64,000 bases of DNA. It comes from Hyalangium gracile (lineage in GTDB: Bacteria > Myxococcota > Myxococcia > Myxococcales > Myxococcaceae). The notes beneath the pieces are model-generated. The model was not told where the DNA came from. It searched no databases and was given only the letters and a program-made list of their open reading frames with translations. The position numbers and the translations under genes are program-made. Every line of letters begins with the position of its first letter. The first letter of the stretch is position 1. Shown piece by piece: positions 24,026-34,600 of the stretch. The stretch spans positions 124,001 through 188,000 of the forward strand of contig NZ_JAHXBG010000020.1 of NCBI RefSeq assembly GCF_020103725.1, read 5' to 3'.

Positions 24026-25039
24026 TCAGGGGTAGGACCAGGCGCCGGCGCAGCGCCCACCCGTCGTCGCCGCGTCGTAGAGCGGGTAGAACGTGCCGCG
24101 GCCGAAGGGCTCGCAGATGTTGGCCCCCACCGCCAGCAGGCTGTTCAGGATGCACGAGCGCGCCGCCGCCTCCTCCTGGGTGCTGGGGATGATGCGCTCC
24201 ACGCAGGCGATGAAGTTGACCGTCTGCGAGCACCCGCCGTTGCCCTCGTTCACCCACGTGGCGTGGTTCACGTTCCAGCAGCCGCTGTCATGCCAGAAGG
24301 CGCACCGGTCCACCTCGTCATAGACGGCCGCCGTGCCCGAGCCCCAGCCCGCGCCGACATGGAAGCCGTACACGCAGTTGGCGTAGGGGACGATGCCGCT
24401 CACCTGCACGTCCGGCGAGCAGTTCTTCCCATCCCCCAGCCCCGAGGCGCACGCGTTCTTCTCCCCCTGCGGACGCCCGGACAGCCCCAGGCGGAAGCTC
24501 TGGTTGGGCAGGCCATGGCACCCCCACTGGATGATGTTCGTGCCCGCCCCGTAGCCAGCCCCGGACACGTCCAGACACAGCCCGGTGTGCTTCGCCACGA
24601 TTTCATAGGAGCCGGTGCCCCGCTCCCGCAGCCAGAACCGCTGGTTGTCTCCCCCATGGCAGGGCCACTGGTAGAGCGTCACGCCCCAGTTCCCGTTGGG
24701 CACGTCCACGCACAGCCCGCTGACCTTCGACACCAGGCTGTACGTCCCATCTCCCATGGCCACCGGAGTGAACTGCTGGTTGATTCCTCCGTGGCAGGGC
24801 CACTGGTAGAGCGTCGTGCCCTGCGCCCCGTTGGCGAGGTCGAGACACATCCCGCTGTGGCCCGCCGACCAGGTGACGACGGTGCCTGCCTCGAGCCCCT
24901 GCGCCGCCACGCCCAGCGTAGGGGCCGCGCCCTCCTCGGACTCGGAGAGCTCGGCCTCGGCCTCGACTCCACAGCCGAACAGGGACAGGACGCTGAACCC
25001 GATGAAGACAGCGGTACGCAGAGGATGAAGAGCGCGCAT
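24026..25039 (-). CDS. Ricin-type lectin lipoprotein with Cys-rich C-terminal domain
   Basis: The 337-residue product has a lipobox LFGC (Cys-23). A ricin B beta-trefoil domain at about 50-185 has three QxW-type repeats (LYQWPCHGG twice, IIQWGCHG once), so it should bind carbohydrate. The last 150 residues are Cys-rich and contain [12 protein letters not shown] and a later helix NFIACVERI. The Cys-flanked His-Asp pair recalls secreted phospholipase A2, but this is a weak resemblance and other explanations are possible. The ATG at 25039 was chosen for the lipobox and an AGGA ribosome site. Convergent with the PI-PLC gene, it is probably a surface or secreted glycan-targeted protein. Confidence 0.82.
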   Translation of the reverse strand: MRALHPLRTAVFIGFSVLSLFGCGVEAEAELSESEEGAAPTLGVAAQGLEAGTVVTWSAGHSGMCLDLANGAQGTTLYQWPCHGGINQQFTPVAMGDGTYSLVSKVSGLCVDVPNGNWGVTLYQWPCHGGDNQRFWLRERGTGSYEIVAKHTGLCLDVSGAGYGAGTNIIQWGCHGLPNQSFRLGLSGRPQGEKNACASGLGDGKNCSPDVQVSGIVPYANCVYGFHVGAGWGSGTAAVYDEVDRCAFWHDSGCWNVNHATWVNEGNGGCSQTVNFIACVERIIPSTQEEAAARSCILNSLLAVGANICEPFGRGTFYPLYDAATTGGRCAGAWSYP

Positions 25040-25275
25040 GAGGGCTTTCCTGGGCCGAGCGTCCGTCGGGATGACGAGTGGCTCCGGCGGGCCCCGGCGT
25101 CTGCACGCCGCGCGCCAACTCGCGGAGAAGTCACGGTGGGCCGGACTTCCCTCTGAAGCCAGCGAGCCTGGACCTCGCCCCGGCGTCCGCCTGCGTCCCA
25201 ACGGAACGCAGGCGCGTCCCGGTCGAGCGCGGTGGTTGAAGTTCTCTCGGGACATGAGAACCCGGTCAACTTCCC

Positions 25276-25303
25276 TCGACGCTGCGCTGGCCCGGACTAT
25301 ATC
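25276..25303 (+). promoter_or_regulatory. Candidate promoter of the ABC exporter operon
   Basis: TCGACG (25276-25281), a 16-nt spacer and TATATC (25298-25303). The -10 ends 8 nt before the ATG at 25312 and no ribosome site exists, so the transcript should be leaderless. The rest of the 25040-25275 divergent region shows nothing else assignable. Confidence 0.5.
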
Positions 25304-25311
25304 TCCCGCCC

Positions 25312-26238
25312 ATGGAACCGATTATTTCCGTCCGGGGGCTGACGAAGACGTACGCCTCGGGACTGCAGGCGCTCAAGAACATCAATCTGGAGATTCGCCG
25401 CGGAGAAATCTTCGCCCTGCTGGGACCCAACGGCGCGGGCAAGACGACCCTCATCAGCATCATCTGCGGCATCGTGAACCCGAGCACCGGCGTGGTGCTG
25501 GCCGACGGGCACGACATCGTCCGCGACTACCGGGCGGCGCGGACGAAGATAGGGCTGGTGCCCCAGGAGCTGACCACCGACGCCTTCGAGACGGTGTGGG
25601 CCACGGTGTCCTTCAGCCGGGGCCTGTTCGGCAAGGCGCCCAACCCGGCCCACATCGAGAAGGTGCTCAAGGACCTGTCCCTCTGGAACAAGAAGGACTC
25701 CAAGATCATGACCCTGTCGGGAGGCATGAAGCGGCGGGTGATGATCGCCAAGGCCCTCTCCCACGAGCCGCAGATCCTCTTCCTCGACGAGCCGACCGCT
25801 GGCGTCGACGTGGAGCTGCGGCGCGACATGTGGGAGGTGGTGCGGAGCCTGCGCTCCAGCGGCGTGACGATCATCCTGACCACGCACTACATCGAAGAGG
25901 CCGAGAAGATGGCCGACCGCATCGGCGTCATCTCCAAGGGCGAGCTCATCCTCGTGCAGGACAAGGCCGAGCTGATGACCAAGCTGGGCAAGAAGCAGCT
26001 CACCCTGAACCTCCAGGAGCGGCTCTCCGCCCTGCCGCCCGCGCTCGCCGACCTCAAGCTGGAGCTGTCACCGTCGGGGACGGAGCTGATCCACACCTTC
26101 GACTCCAACGACGAGCGCACGGACATTCCCACCCTGCTGCGGCGGGTGACGGAGCAGGGCATCGCCTTCAAGGACCTCCAGACGCGCCAGAGCTCGCTGG
26201 AGGAGATCTTCGTCAGCCTGGTCAAGGAGCGGACATGA
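25312..26238 (+). CDS. ABC-2 type exporter, ATP-binding subunit
   Basis: The 308-residue ATPase has Walker A GPNGAGKT at 38-45, Q-loop VPQE near 83-86, signature LSGGMKR at 135-141 and Walker B ILFLDE at 155-160, followed by a 90-residue C-terminal domain. It resembles YadG/NodI-type exporters of the ABC-2 class. It pairs with the permease encoded next, with a 4-bp overlap (26235-26238). Substrate is not evident; polysaccharide, lipid or drug export are possible. The ATG at 25312 lacks a ribosome site, consistent with a leaderless message. Confidence 0.93.
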   Translation: MEPIISVRGLTKTYASGLQALKNINLEIRRGEIFALLGPNGAGKTTLISIICGIVNPSTGVVLADGHDIVRDYRAARTKIGLVPQELTTDAFETVWATVSFSRGLFGKAPNPAHIEKVLKDLSLWNKKDSKIMTLSGGMKRRVMIAKALSHEPQILFLDEPTAGVDVELRRDMWEVVRSLRSSGVTIILTTHYIEEAEKMADRIGVISKGELILVQDKAELMTKLGKKQLTLNLQERLSALPPALADLKLELSPSGTELIHTFDSNDERTDIPTLLRRVTEQGIAFKDLQTRQSSLEEIFVSLVKERT

Positions 26239-27002
26239 GCCTCAACGTCTACGCCATCAGCGCCATCTACAAGTTCGAGATGGCTCGCGCCTTCAGAACC
26301 CTGTGGCAGAGCATCGTCTCGCCTGTCATCTCGACGTCGCTCTATTTCGTGGTCTTCGGCTCGGCCATCGGCTCGCGGATGACGCAGATCGACGGGGTGA
26401 CCTACGGCGCCTTCATCGTGCCGGGGCTCATCATGCTGTCGCTCTTCACCCAGAGCACGGCGAACGCCTCGTTCGGCATCTACTTCCCGAAGTTCACCGG
26501 CACCATCTACGAGGTCCTCTCGGCGCCGGTCTCCTTCGTCGAGATCGTCATCGCCTACGTCGGGGCCGCGGCCAGCAAGTCGATCCTCCTGGGGCTCATC
26601 ATCCTGGCCACCGCGGCCGTGTTCGTGCCGCTGCAGATCCAGCACCCGCTGTGGATGATCGCCTTCCTGGTGATGACGGCGGTGAGCTTCAGCCTGTTCG
26701 GCTTCATCATCGGCATCTGGGCCAACGGCTTCGAGCAGCTCCAGTTCATCCCCATGCTGGTCATCACGCCGCTGACCTTCCTGGGAGGAGCCTTCTACTC
26801 CATCGACATGCTGCCGCCGGCCTGGCGCACGGTGACGCTGTTCAACCCGGTGGTCTACCTGATCAGCGGCTTCCGCTGGAGCTTCTACGGCACGGCGGAT
26901 GTGGACGTCGGCATCAGCCTGGGCGCGACGATGGCCTTCTTCCTCGCCTGCCTGTCCGTCGTCGCGTGGATGTTCAAGACCGGCTACCGGCTGAAGACCT
27001 GA
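26235..27002 (+). CDS. ABC-2 type exporter, membrane subunit
   Basis: The 255-residue permease has six hydrophobic segments in the usual ABC-2 pattern and the family hallmark near the end ([17 protein letters not shown], then [14 protein letters not shown]). This is the YadH/NodJ group. It forms the inner-membrane channel with the ATPase encoded just upstream, whose stop codon overlaps this start. Confidence 0.93.
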   Translation: MSLNVYAISAIYKFEMARAFRTLWQSIVSPVISTSLYFVVFGSAIGSRMTQIDGVTYGAFIVPGLIMLSLFTQSTANASFGIYFPKFTGTIYEVLSAPVSFVEIVIAYVGAAASKSILLGLIILATAAVFVPLQIQHPLWMIAFLVMTAVSFSLFGFIIGIWANGFEQLQFIPMLVITPLTFLGGAFYSIDMLPPAWRTVTLFNPVVYLISGFRWSFYGTADVDVGISLGATMAFFLACLSVVAWMFKTGYRLKT

Positions 27003-27020
27003 GCCACGCGGGGACTCGGA

Positions 27021-27053
27021 CCCGGCAAAGGTGGGGCGATATGTCCTGCCGGG
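27021..27053. terminator. Inverted repeat after the ABC exporter
   Basis: CCCGGCA (27021-27027) and TGCCGGG (27047-27053) can pair around a 19-nt loop, 19 bp past the permease stop and 47 bp before the next gene. It could be a terminator or an operator of the next gene. Confidence 0.35.
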
Positions 27054-27100
27054 CTCCACGTTCTTCCACACGTCATCGAATGGAATGAACGGAGGACGCC

Positions 27101-27733
27101 ATGAAGGGCTCGCTGGTGCTGTCGGTTCTTCTCTTCCTGGGGGTGGGGTGCGCGGGTAGCGGGAGTCAGGTGCGCGCCGAGAGCGAGGGAGGCCGCATGG
27201 GGCAGCGCTCCGCGGAGCCCCTGCTGGTGAAGGGCGCACACATCACCGGTCCCTCCTCGTCACTCAGCCTGAGGCAGAACGGGATGCGTGGCCGCTTCCG
27301 CAACCAGCCCCTGGAGCTGGAGTGGGACTACCAGCAGGTGAGGGGGCAGTTTGGCACCCGGCCCGCGCAGCTGGAGCTGTCCGAGGGGGATGACCTGCGC
27401 GCCTCCGGCAGCTTTGGCGGCGTCACCGTGGCGCTCCTCGTCAAGCAGGACGTCCTCGTGGCTCGAGCCGGCGCGTGCGCCTACTACATGAGCCGCGTGG
27501 AGGGAGGCTTCTCGGGCAAGCGCGACTGCGAGGGCTCGCTCGAGGAGGGGTTCTTCATCGACTTCCCCGAGAGTCTCCAGGCGCGCCCGCTCGGCGAGAT
27601 GGCGACGCTGCTCACCCTGACGCTCGTCAACTACACGGATGCCTACGCCCAGGCCGTCTCTCCCGCCCGCTTCACCGCCCCTCGGGACTTCACCAAGATG
27701 GAGGCAAGGAGCAGCAGCCGGAAGATCAACTAG
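27101..27733 (+). CDS. Hypothetical lipoprotein
   Basis: The 210-residue product has a lipoprotein signal peptide (lipobox GVGC, Cys-17) and a globular beta-rich domain with two internal cysteines (about 126 and 145). There is no recognised family. GGAGGACG lies just before the ATG. It is the first of two co-directional envelope genes. Confidence 0.75.
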   Translation: MKGSLVLSVLLFLGVGCAGSGSQVRAESEGGRMGQRSAEPLLVKGAHITGPSSSLSLRQNGMRGRFRNQPLELEWDYQQVRGQFGTRPAQLELSEGDDLRASGSFGGVTVALLVKQDVLVARAGACAYYMSRVEGGFSGKRDCEGSLEEGFFIDFPESLQARPLGEMATLLTLTLVNYTDAYAQAVSPARFTAPRDFTKMEARSSSRKIN

Positions 27734-27761
27734 ACACGAGGTGCCGACAGGGTCGCGTACC

Positions 27762-28424
27762 ATGAGGACCATGTCCCGCGTTCACGTTCTGCTCCTGCTG
27801 CTCTGTGTCGTGCTCCCGCTCTCGGGGGCCGCCCAGGCTCCGTCGCCGCCGCCCATGGTCCCCGCGCCCGCGGCTCCTCCGGCGGAGGCGGTGCAACCCG
27901 AGGGCGAGCTCATCCCCCGCTCCAGCGTGACGCCCGACAGCGGAAGGGGCAGGGCCGGGCGTGTCATCCTCGGACCGCTGACGGGGCTCGTGCTGGGCCT
28001 CCTGGCGGCCACGCCTGGACTCGTTCTCATGGGGGACTCGTTCTCCTGCAGCACCTGCGCGAACGACTCGGAGATCATCGGCGGCGGCCTGGTCAGCCTC
28101 GTGGGCTTCACGGCGGGCACCGCGCTCGGGGTCAAGCTCATCGGGAGCCTGTTCTGGGGCGAGGGGCGCTTTCTGAAGACGCTCCTGGGCTCCGCGCTGG
28201 GGTTCGGCGGAGGCCTCCTGACCATGATTCCGCTGATCGAGACGGAGGGAGGCTGGGCCGTGCCCCTGATCATCGGCCCCCTCATCGGCGCCGTCATCGG
28301 CTACGAGCTGTCTCACACGGAGGAGCTCGAGCGCATGGCAGCCGGCCCGAGCGTGGCGGTGCTCCCGTCCGTGAGCGTGCATCCCTCGGGAGGCGTCATC
28401 GCGGGGCTCATGGGTCGCTTCTGA
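27762..28424 (+). CDS. Hypothetical exported membrane protein with Gly-rich segments
   Basis: The 220-residue product has a signal peptide (about 1-24), a Pro-rich linker (25-55) and three to four Gly-rich hydrophobic helices between 68 and 185, like small glycine-zipper membrane proteins. A CSTC pair lies in an extra-membrane loop. Either ATG 27762 or ATG 27771 may be the start; the second has AGGA at the right distance. Function is unknown. Confidence 0.68.
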   Translation: MRTMSRVHVLLLLLCVVLPLSGAAQAPSPPPMVPAPAAPPAEAVQPEGELIPRSSVTPDSGRGRAGRVILGPLTGLVLGLLAATPGLVLMGDSFSCSTCANDSEIIGGGLVSLVGFTAGTALGVKLIGSLFWGEGRFLKTLLGSALGFGGGLLTMIPLIETEGGWAVPLIIGPLIGAVIGYELSHTEELERMAAGPSVAVLPSVSVHPSGGVIAGLMGRF

Positions 28425-28439
28425 GCCCCGAGGCTCGCT

Positions 28440-29132
28440 TCAGGGCGACAAGGGGACGAACACGCCGAGCACCCGCGTCTCCTCGTCATCGCTGGGATCC
28501 GTCTTCTCGGTGACGAGCATCCATCCCTGCTTGAAGGGGCGCAGCTCCATCCCCCGCGCGCCGACGCGGTACCCCTGAGGCGTGGGCTGGAGCTGCTCCT
28601 GGCGAAGCCGCCTTCCCTCGTCCAGCTCATGACGCAGCCGCAGCATCAGGTTCTCCTCCGGCAGCGACTCCGCTCCCCGGAAGAAGTGGTCGTCGAACCG
28701 CTCGCACGCGCTGCCCAGGTAGTCGAGGTCCGCCTCGCTCTCCGGCAACAGCTCGAAGAGCGCCATGGACACGCCCCCTTCCGCTGCCGGGGACAGCTCG
28801 AGCGCCGCCGGGTGGAACTCCTGCCCCCGCCGCTGCGCTCCCTGGTAGCGCTCCCGGAAGGTCATCCCCCAGAAGCGCGTCGGAGCGGAGAGCGGAGCGG
28901 TGAGCCGCGCCTCCGGCCAGGCCGCGGCCGCCAGGCACACCCCCTTGAAGTTGGAGGGCTTGTCCGGAACGCACGAGTCCCCGGTGGCCAGGGCCCTCAC
29001 CCACCCGGTCCGGTGCGCGCTCCCCGGCTCCTCCCCGGAAGCCCCCGCAACGTCCGCCCGCTTGCCGAGCATGCAGCCGGTGAACAGGACCATCGAACCG
29101 AAAATCGCCAGTGTGCTCAGCCGCTTCTTCAT
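28440..29132 (-). CDS. Hypothetical lipoprotein
   Basis: The 230-residue product has lipobox LFTGC (Cys-20) and a globular domain with an FDDHFF segment near 147 and a ML-LRHELDEGRRLRQEQL helix. Three further cysteines are present. There is no recognised family. GGAGAG precedes the ATG. It follows the 30636 lipoprotein gene on the same strand after 28 bp, so the two are probably co-transcribed. Confidence 0.75.
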   Translation of the reverse strand: MKKRLSTLAIFGSMVLFTGCMLGKRADVAGASGEEPGSAHRTGWVRALATGDSCVPDKPSNFKGVCLAAAAWPEARLTAPLSAPTRFWGMTFRERYQGAQRRGQEFHPAALELSPAAEGGVSMALFELLPESEADLDYLGSACERFDDHFFRGAESLPEENLMLRLRHELDEGRRLRQEQLQPTPQGYRVGARGMELRPFKQGWMLVTEKTDPSDDEETRVLGVFVPLSP

Positions 29133-29160
29133 GGAGCTCTCCGGGGCCCGCGGTGATGGC

Positions 29161-30636
29161 TCAACGCCGGGTCTGGATCATCTGCACCGTGGTGGTGCGG
29201 GGCTTCGAGAACGCCTCCACCTGCAGGATGCGGCGCGTGGGCGCGTTCTCGATCCACATCGTGTACTTCCGCGGGTCCTTGGCCTTGTGCTCGAACAGCT
29301 CGACCTTGAAGACCTTGATTGGCCCGGTCTTGCCTGCCTGGAGATCGCCGATGGACTGGAGATCCGTCACGTGCTGCACCAGGACGCGCCAGTCCGAGTG
29401 GAAGTTCTTGTCGAAGATGCCAGTCAGCTCGAACACGCGAAGGCTTCCGAGGAACCCCTCCTCCAGGGGGAGCGCGGCGACGGCCAGCTCGAGGGACGCA
29501 TTCGGCATGAAGAGCGGCACGTTCCCCACGGGGTGGTCGAGCTTCCCCTTGAACGAGCCCCCGAGCTCCATCTTCATCACGCCGTCGATGTTCTCCATCC
29601 GGAACGTGTTGGTCTCGTTCTTGTTCGTCATGCCGACGAGCTTCGTCTGCGTGGTCACCATCTTGTAGGGGACCAGCGTCTTCGCATCGAGCCAGTAGCG
29701 GTAGTCGAACTTCCCGTCCTGGGTGCGGCCGGTGTCGGTGACGAGGATCGCCTCCCGCTTCTTGTCGCGCTTTCGCTGGATGCTGCGCCGCATCGTCTGG
29801 AGGGCGTAGGAGAGAGGCTCGCGGTCCGCGCCCTTCCCCCACGCAGCCGTCTGCACGACGGTCCGATACTGGAACACCCCCGGCTTCAGGAGCGGCGCCT
29901 GGATGAGGGCGGCGCTGGAGGGCGGGAGGGGCGCCAGGCCCTGGCCCCCGCCTTCGGTGCGGAAGGACTTCACGAAGTGCTGGAGCACGTTCTCGGGAGG
30001 GGCTTCCTTTCCCTCGATGTGGAGGTGGACGACCTGGACGATCTTCTCCCCCAGGTTGATGTACTGCCCCGCCGAGTGCACCGGTGGTGACGTGTCACTC
30101 CTGGGGCTCAGGCGATACTCGGCCGCGGGGAAGCCGTCGACGACGATCGCGTCGTTCTGGAGGACCTCCAGGCCCTCGTTGCTCGCGATGGCGTTGAGGC
30201 GGCCCTGGAGGTGCGCGGAGGGGTTCTTCTCGAGCTCATCCGTCAGGACGACGTTGTCCTTCCAGTGCCTCGAGCTGAAGGTCCAGCCTCGGGCCGCATC
30301 CGTGTAGCTGCAGACCGTTTGATCCCGCTGCTGGCTGCACTGGGGAGTGGCGGGGAACTCGACGCTGTACATGCCTCCAGGAGGCGTGAAGCGCACCCCC
30401 GGCGGGAGCTCCTCGGCTGGCGGCTCGGCCGGCTTCGGCTCAGGCGGAGCGGGAGCCTGCGCGGTGGCGGCCGGCTGGGCGGGAGCGGGTGTCCCAGGAG
30501 TGGAGGGAGCCGGGGCGGGGGCCGTCTCCGCGCGAGGGGGCACCACGGGGCGGGGGCGGGAGCGTGCGCAGCCGACCAGCGTCAGGCTGGCGGAGAGAAG
30601 GAGGCAGGAGATGCCTCGGACCGGGAATGGAGACAT
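29161..30636 (-). CDS. Large hypothetical lipoprotein
   Basis: The 491-residue product has a lipobox LVGC (Cys about 23), a long Pro/Ala linker (25-75) and two domains. The first (about 80-240, starting FTPPGGMYSVEFPATPQC) resembles PsbP-like or exported-protein folds. The second (about 245-490, with FDYRYWLDAKTLVPYKMV) looks like a lipoprotein-sorting-type beta sheet that could bind a lipid. Both comparisons are tentative. The ATG at 30636 is preferred over a TTG six codons upstream. It is probably the first gene of an operon with the 29132 lipoprotein. Confidence 0.72.
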   Translation of the reverse strand: MSPFPVRGISCLLLSASLTLVGCARSRPRPVVPPRAETAPAPAPSTPGTPAPAQPAATAQAPAPPEPKPAEPPAEELPPGVRFTPPGGMYSVEFPATPQCSQQRDQTVCSYTDAARGWTFSSRHWKDNVVLTDELEKNPSAHLQGRLNAIASNEGLEVLQNDAIVVDGFPAAEYRLSPRSDTSPPVHSAGQYINLGEKIVQVVHLHIEGKEAPPENVLQHFVKSFRTEGGGQGLAPLPPSSAALIQAPLLKPGVFQYRTVVQTAAWGKGADREPLSYALQTMRRSIQRKRDKKREAILVTDTGRTQDGKFDYRYWLDAKTLVPYKMVTTQTKLVGMTNKNETNTFRMENIDGVMKMELGGSFKGKLDHPVGNVPLFMPNASLELAVAALPLEEGFLGSLRVFELTGIFDKNFHSDWRVLVQHVTDLQSIGDLQAGKTGPIKVFKVELFEHKAKDPRKYTMWIENAPTRRILQVEAFSKPRTTTVQMIQTRR

Positions 30637-30717
30637 GCGCGCAGTGTCGGTCAAAGTGCCAGTGTCGGCAACAGGGCTTCCCCGAGCGGTGATCAGCGAA
30701 TGATCAGCGCGGGCCGC

Positions 30718-31578
30718 TCAGGGCGATTCGCTCGCCTGGGCGATGGACTTCGGTGGGGTGGCTCCCGCGCCCCGCGCCCCCAGCACCGTGCGCCACGCCG
30801 TGGCCAGCAGGATGATGCCGCCGCCCAGCAGGGCCCAGGGGCCGGGCCGCTCTCCAGCGAAGATGAAGGTCCACACCGGGTTGAGCACCGGCTCCAGCAG
30901 GATGAGCAGCGAGGCCTCCACCGCGGGCGTCTGCCGGATGCCCAGGTTGAAGAGCGTGTACGCCAGGCCCAGCTGGAAGACACCCAGGAAGAGCAGGATG
31001 CCTCCATCCAGCGGCGTGGGCGCCGGGCCACCGAGCGCCGGCACCAGCACGCTCAGGCCCGCGAGCAGGTTGCCCCACACCAGCACCACCTGCCCCTCCG
31101 TCACCGCCCGCAGCCCCATGATGGTGAGCGAGAACGCCACGCCCGAGGCCAATGCGATTGCGTTGCCCATCAGCTGCCCCGGCTGGAGCTGATCCAGGAA
31201 GAAGAGGCTCAGGCCCACCAGGAAGATGGGGGCCGCCATCAGCTCGCCGCGCGAGGGCTTCTCGCGCAGCAGCAGGGGAGACAGCAGCAGCACGTACAGC
31301 GGCGCGGTGTCCTGCAGGAAGATGGCGTTGGCGGCGGTGGTGAGCTTGTTGGCGATGATGAACAGCACCACCGTGGCCGCGTAGGCCACCGCCACCCCGA
31401 GCGCCTTCAGCGAGGGCCGCTTGCGCCCGGCCGGGAAGGCCAGCCACAGCACCAGCGCCGCGACCAGCGAGCGCCCGGAGGCGATCTGGTAGGCGCTCAA
31501 AGTAGACAGCTTGACGGCCGCTCCCGCCGTGGACCAGAGCACGGCGGCGATCAGGATGTAGAGACGGGGGCGGAGCAT
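30718..31578 (-). CDS. EamA-family transporter (drug/metabolite transporter superfamily)
   Basis: The 286-residue protein has ten hydrophobic segments arranged as two EamA repeats, with the typical LWSTAGAAVK start, NKLTTAANAIFLQDTAPLYV in repeat 1 and LGIRQTPAVEASLLILLEP in repeat 2. Such permeases export or import amino acids and other metabolites across the inner membrane. The ATG at 31578 begins the first helix. It is divergent from the sensor kinase at 31700. Confidence 0.9.
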   Translation of the reverse strand: MLRPRLYILIAAVLWSTAGAAVKLSTLSAYQIASGRSLVAALVLWLAFPAGRKRPSLKALGVAVAYAATVVLFIIANKLTTAANAIFLQDTAPLYVLLLSPLLLREKPSRGELMAAPIFLVGLSLFFLDQLQPGQLMGNAIALASGVAFSLTIMGLRAVTEGQVVLVWGNLLAGLSVLVPALGGPAPTPLDGGILLFLGVFQLGLAYTLFNLGIRQTPAVEASLLILLEPVLNPVWTFIFAGERPGPWALLGGGIILLATAWRTVLGARGAGATPPKSIAQASESP

Positions 31579-31677
31579 GGCGTGGCTGGACCGGGGGCAT
31601 ATGCCGGCTGGCGGTGGAACGCCACTGCCGCGCGGCACCACGCGGAGGCAGGCGCGCGTGGCGGCCCCGACTCGGCG

Positions 31678-31683
31678 TAGACT
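31678..31683 (+). promoter_or_regulatory. Candidate -10 box of the sensor kinase gene
   Basis: TAGACT sits 16 nt before the ATG at 31700. The short leader has no ribosome site. Confidence 0.3.
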
Positions 31684-31699
31684 GACACCCCATCACCTT

Positions 31700-34600
31700 A
31701 TGTGCCGTATCTCCCGAAGTCCCCCCAGGGAGCGCAGGCCCCCCTCTGCCTCCACCCAGGTTCATGCCCGCCTGCTGGCGGCGTGCCTGCTTGCGGGACT
31801 GCTCGCGACGGGAAACGCCTGGGCCCTGGAGCCGACCAAGGCCCTCAACCAGTTCCCCCACCGCGTCTGGCAGACGGAGGACGGGCTGCCCCAGAGCACC
31901 ACGGTGGCCCTCGCGCAGACTTCGGACGGCTACCTGTGGGCCGGCACCTATGAGGGCCTGGTGCGCTTCGACGGCGTGCGCTTCACCGTCTTCGATCCCG
32001 GCAACACCCCCGCCCTGCCAGATCGCTCCATCACCTCCCTGGCCGTCGACCGGGACGGGACGCTGTGGATCAACACGAACAGCGGGCTGGCGGGCATGCG
32101 AGCGGGGAAGTTCTTCTCCATGCCCCTCCCCGAGGGCATCATCCCCCGCGGCGTGCACCAGCTGCTGCCGGCTCGGGACGGAGGCCTGTGGCTCGCCACC
32201 GCGCGCAACGGGTTGATCCGGCTCTTCAAGGGCACCTTCGACGTCTTGACGTCCGAGCATGGGCTCGCCAGTGAGCGGGTGCTGGCGATGGCCGAAGGGG
32301 AGGACGGCAGCCTCTGGGTGGCCACGCCCGAAGGAGTGCAGCGCTGGGACGGCACGGCCTTCCTCCCTGGCCCCGAGTTCCAGGGGCCTCCCACCCTGGT
32401 GACGGCGCTGATGCTGGACCCGCAAGGCGTCCTCTGGGCGGGAGATCAGGCGGGCATCGTGTACCGGCAGCAGGGCGCGATGATGCTCCCCCACCCGGAA
32501 GCGAGCCTGCTCGGCAGTCCCATCTCCGTGCTGCTCATGGATCGTCACGGCGCGCTGTGGGCGGCGAGCCGGGGCCAGGGGCTGCTGCGCCTGGTGAATG
32601 GGCGGCGCTCCGTGCTCGGCCCCGAGAGCGGGCTGGGGATCGACTCCATCATGTCCCTGCTGGAGGATGCCGAGGGCAACCTCTGGCTGGGCATGGGCAG
32701 CCACGGCCTGTACCGTCTCAAGGACGCCCCCTTCACGCCCTACGGTACCCCCGAGGGGCTGGGGCACGAGACGGTGAGCTCCCTGCTCGAGGCGCGCGAC
32801 GGCAGCCTCTGGTTCAGCCTCCTGGGCGGCGGCATCTCCCGCTTGAAGGACGGGCGCGTGACGACGTGGACGACGCGCGAGGGGCTCCTCGACAACATGG
32901 TCTTCGGCAGCGCCGAGGGGCGCGATGGCACCCTCTGGTTCGCCACGCGCAAGGGCCTCATCCGCTGGCGGGATGGCACGTTCTCCACCCTCCCCGAGGA
33001 AGGCCAGCCGCCCAGGAATCCCATCGGGTATGCCGTCGTCGAGGACGAGCAGGGCACGCTCTGGACCAGCACCCAGGATGGGCTCGCCCGCTGGGATGGG
33101 AGGCAGTTCGCGCTCGTCGCCCCGAAGGACCAGGTGCTCGGCGGCCTCATCCGGGTGCTCAAGCGGCGGGCCGCGGGCGGCCTCTGGGTCGGAACCCAGG
33201 GCGGCGGCCTGGCCGCGTACTCCCAGGGGGAGATCATTACTCTGTCCTCCCGGGGCAGTCCCATCAGCGGTGACGTCCGAGGCCTCTTCGAGGACGGCGA
33301 GACGCTCTGGGTCGGCACCACCCAAGGGCTCTTCCGCTGGAAGAACGGCGACTTCGTCCGCCTGTCCCGCGAGCAGGGGCTCTTCGACGACGTCGTCTTC
33401 GAGATCCTCCCGGACGGGAAGGGCAACCTGTGGATGACCTGCAACAAGGGCATCTTCCGCGTCTCCCAGCAGGAGCTGGAGGCCGTCGCGGATGGGCGAC
33501 TCGCCCGTGTCACCTCCCGCGCCTACGGCAAGGAGGATGGGATGCGCGTCGCGGAGTGCAACGCCCTGGGAGGGCCTTCGGGGGTCCGCGCGCGCGATGG
33601 CCGGCTCTGGTTCCCCACCGTCCGCGGCGCCGTGGCCTACGACGCGCGACATGAGAGGGCGCCCTCCTTGCTGCCTCCGGTGCTCCTCGAGGAGCTCAGG
33701 GTGGACGGGCGCTCCGTGCCTGGCGCCGAGTGGTCGCGCATCCCTCCCAGCGCGGGCCGCGTCGACATCCAGTACACCGCGGCGGCCCTGGCCGCCTCGG
33801 AGCAGCTGCACTTCCGCTACAAGCTGGAGGGCATCGACCCGGACTGGGTGGAGGCCGGCTCCCGGCGCGTCGCCTACTACACGCGCATTCCGCCGGGACA
33901 CCATCGGTTCCTCGTCGAGGCGTTCATCCCGGCCAGCGGCGTGCCTCCCCGCGGAGCGCAGCTGGAGTTCCACCTGCAGCCGCGCTTCTTCGAGACGATC
34001 CTCTTCCGCGTGGCGTGTGGCCTGGCCGCCGTGCTCGCCGTGGCGGGCGCGGTGTGGCTCCGCCTGCGTCAGTCGCGCGAGCGCGAGCGCAAGCTGCAGG
34101 TTCGCGTGGACGAGCGCACCGCGGAGCTGGCCATGCGCATCCAGCAGCTCGAGGCCACCCGGGAGCGGCTCGCCCACGCCGAGAAGCTGGTGGCGGTGGG
34201 AACGCTGGCCGCCGGCGTCGGCCACGAGATCAACAACCCGCTGGCCTACATCCTCTCCAACCTCCGCTACCTCTCCACGGAGCTGAGGGACCTGCCCCGG
34301 CGCGAGGACGAGAAGGAGCGCTGGCAGGAGGTGGAGGAGGCGCTGGCCGACGCGCTCCACGGCGCCGAGCGGGTGCGGAAGATCGTCCAGGCGCTGAAGA
34401 CGCTCGCCCGCGCGCAGGCCGAGCCTCCGAGCCGCGTGGACCTCCACGCCGTGCTGGACCGGACCGTGGAGGCGCTGGACCAGGAGTTGCGCCGCCGGGC
34501 CCGCCTGGTGAAGGACTACGGGCTGTCCCAGCCGGTGATGGGCGACGAGGGGCGCCTGGGCCAGGTCTTCCTCCACCTGCTGCTCAACGCCGCCCAGGCC

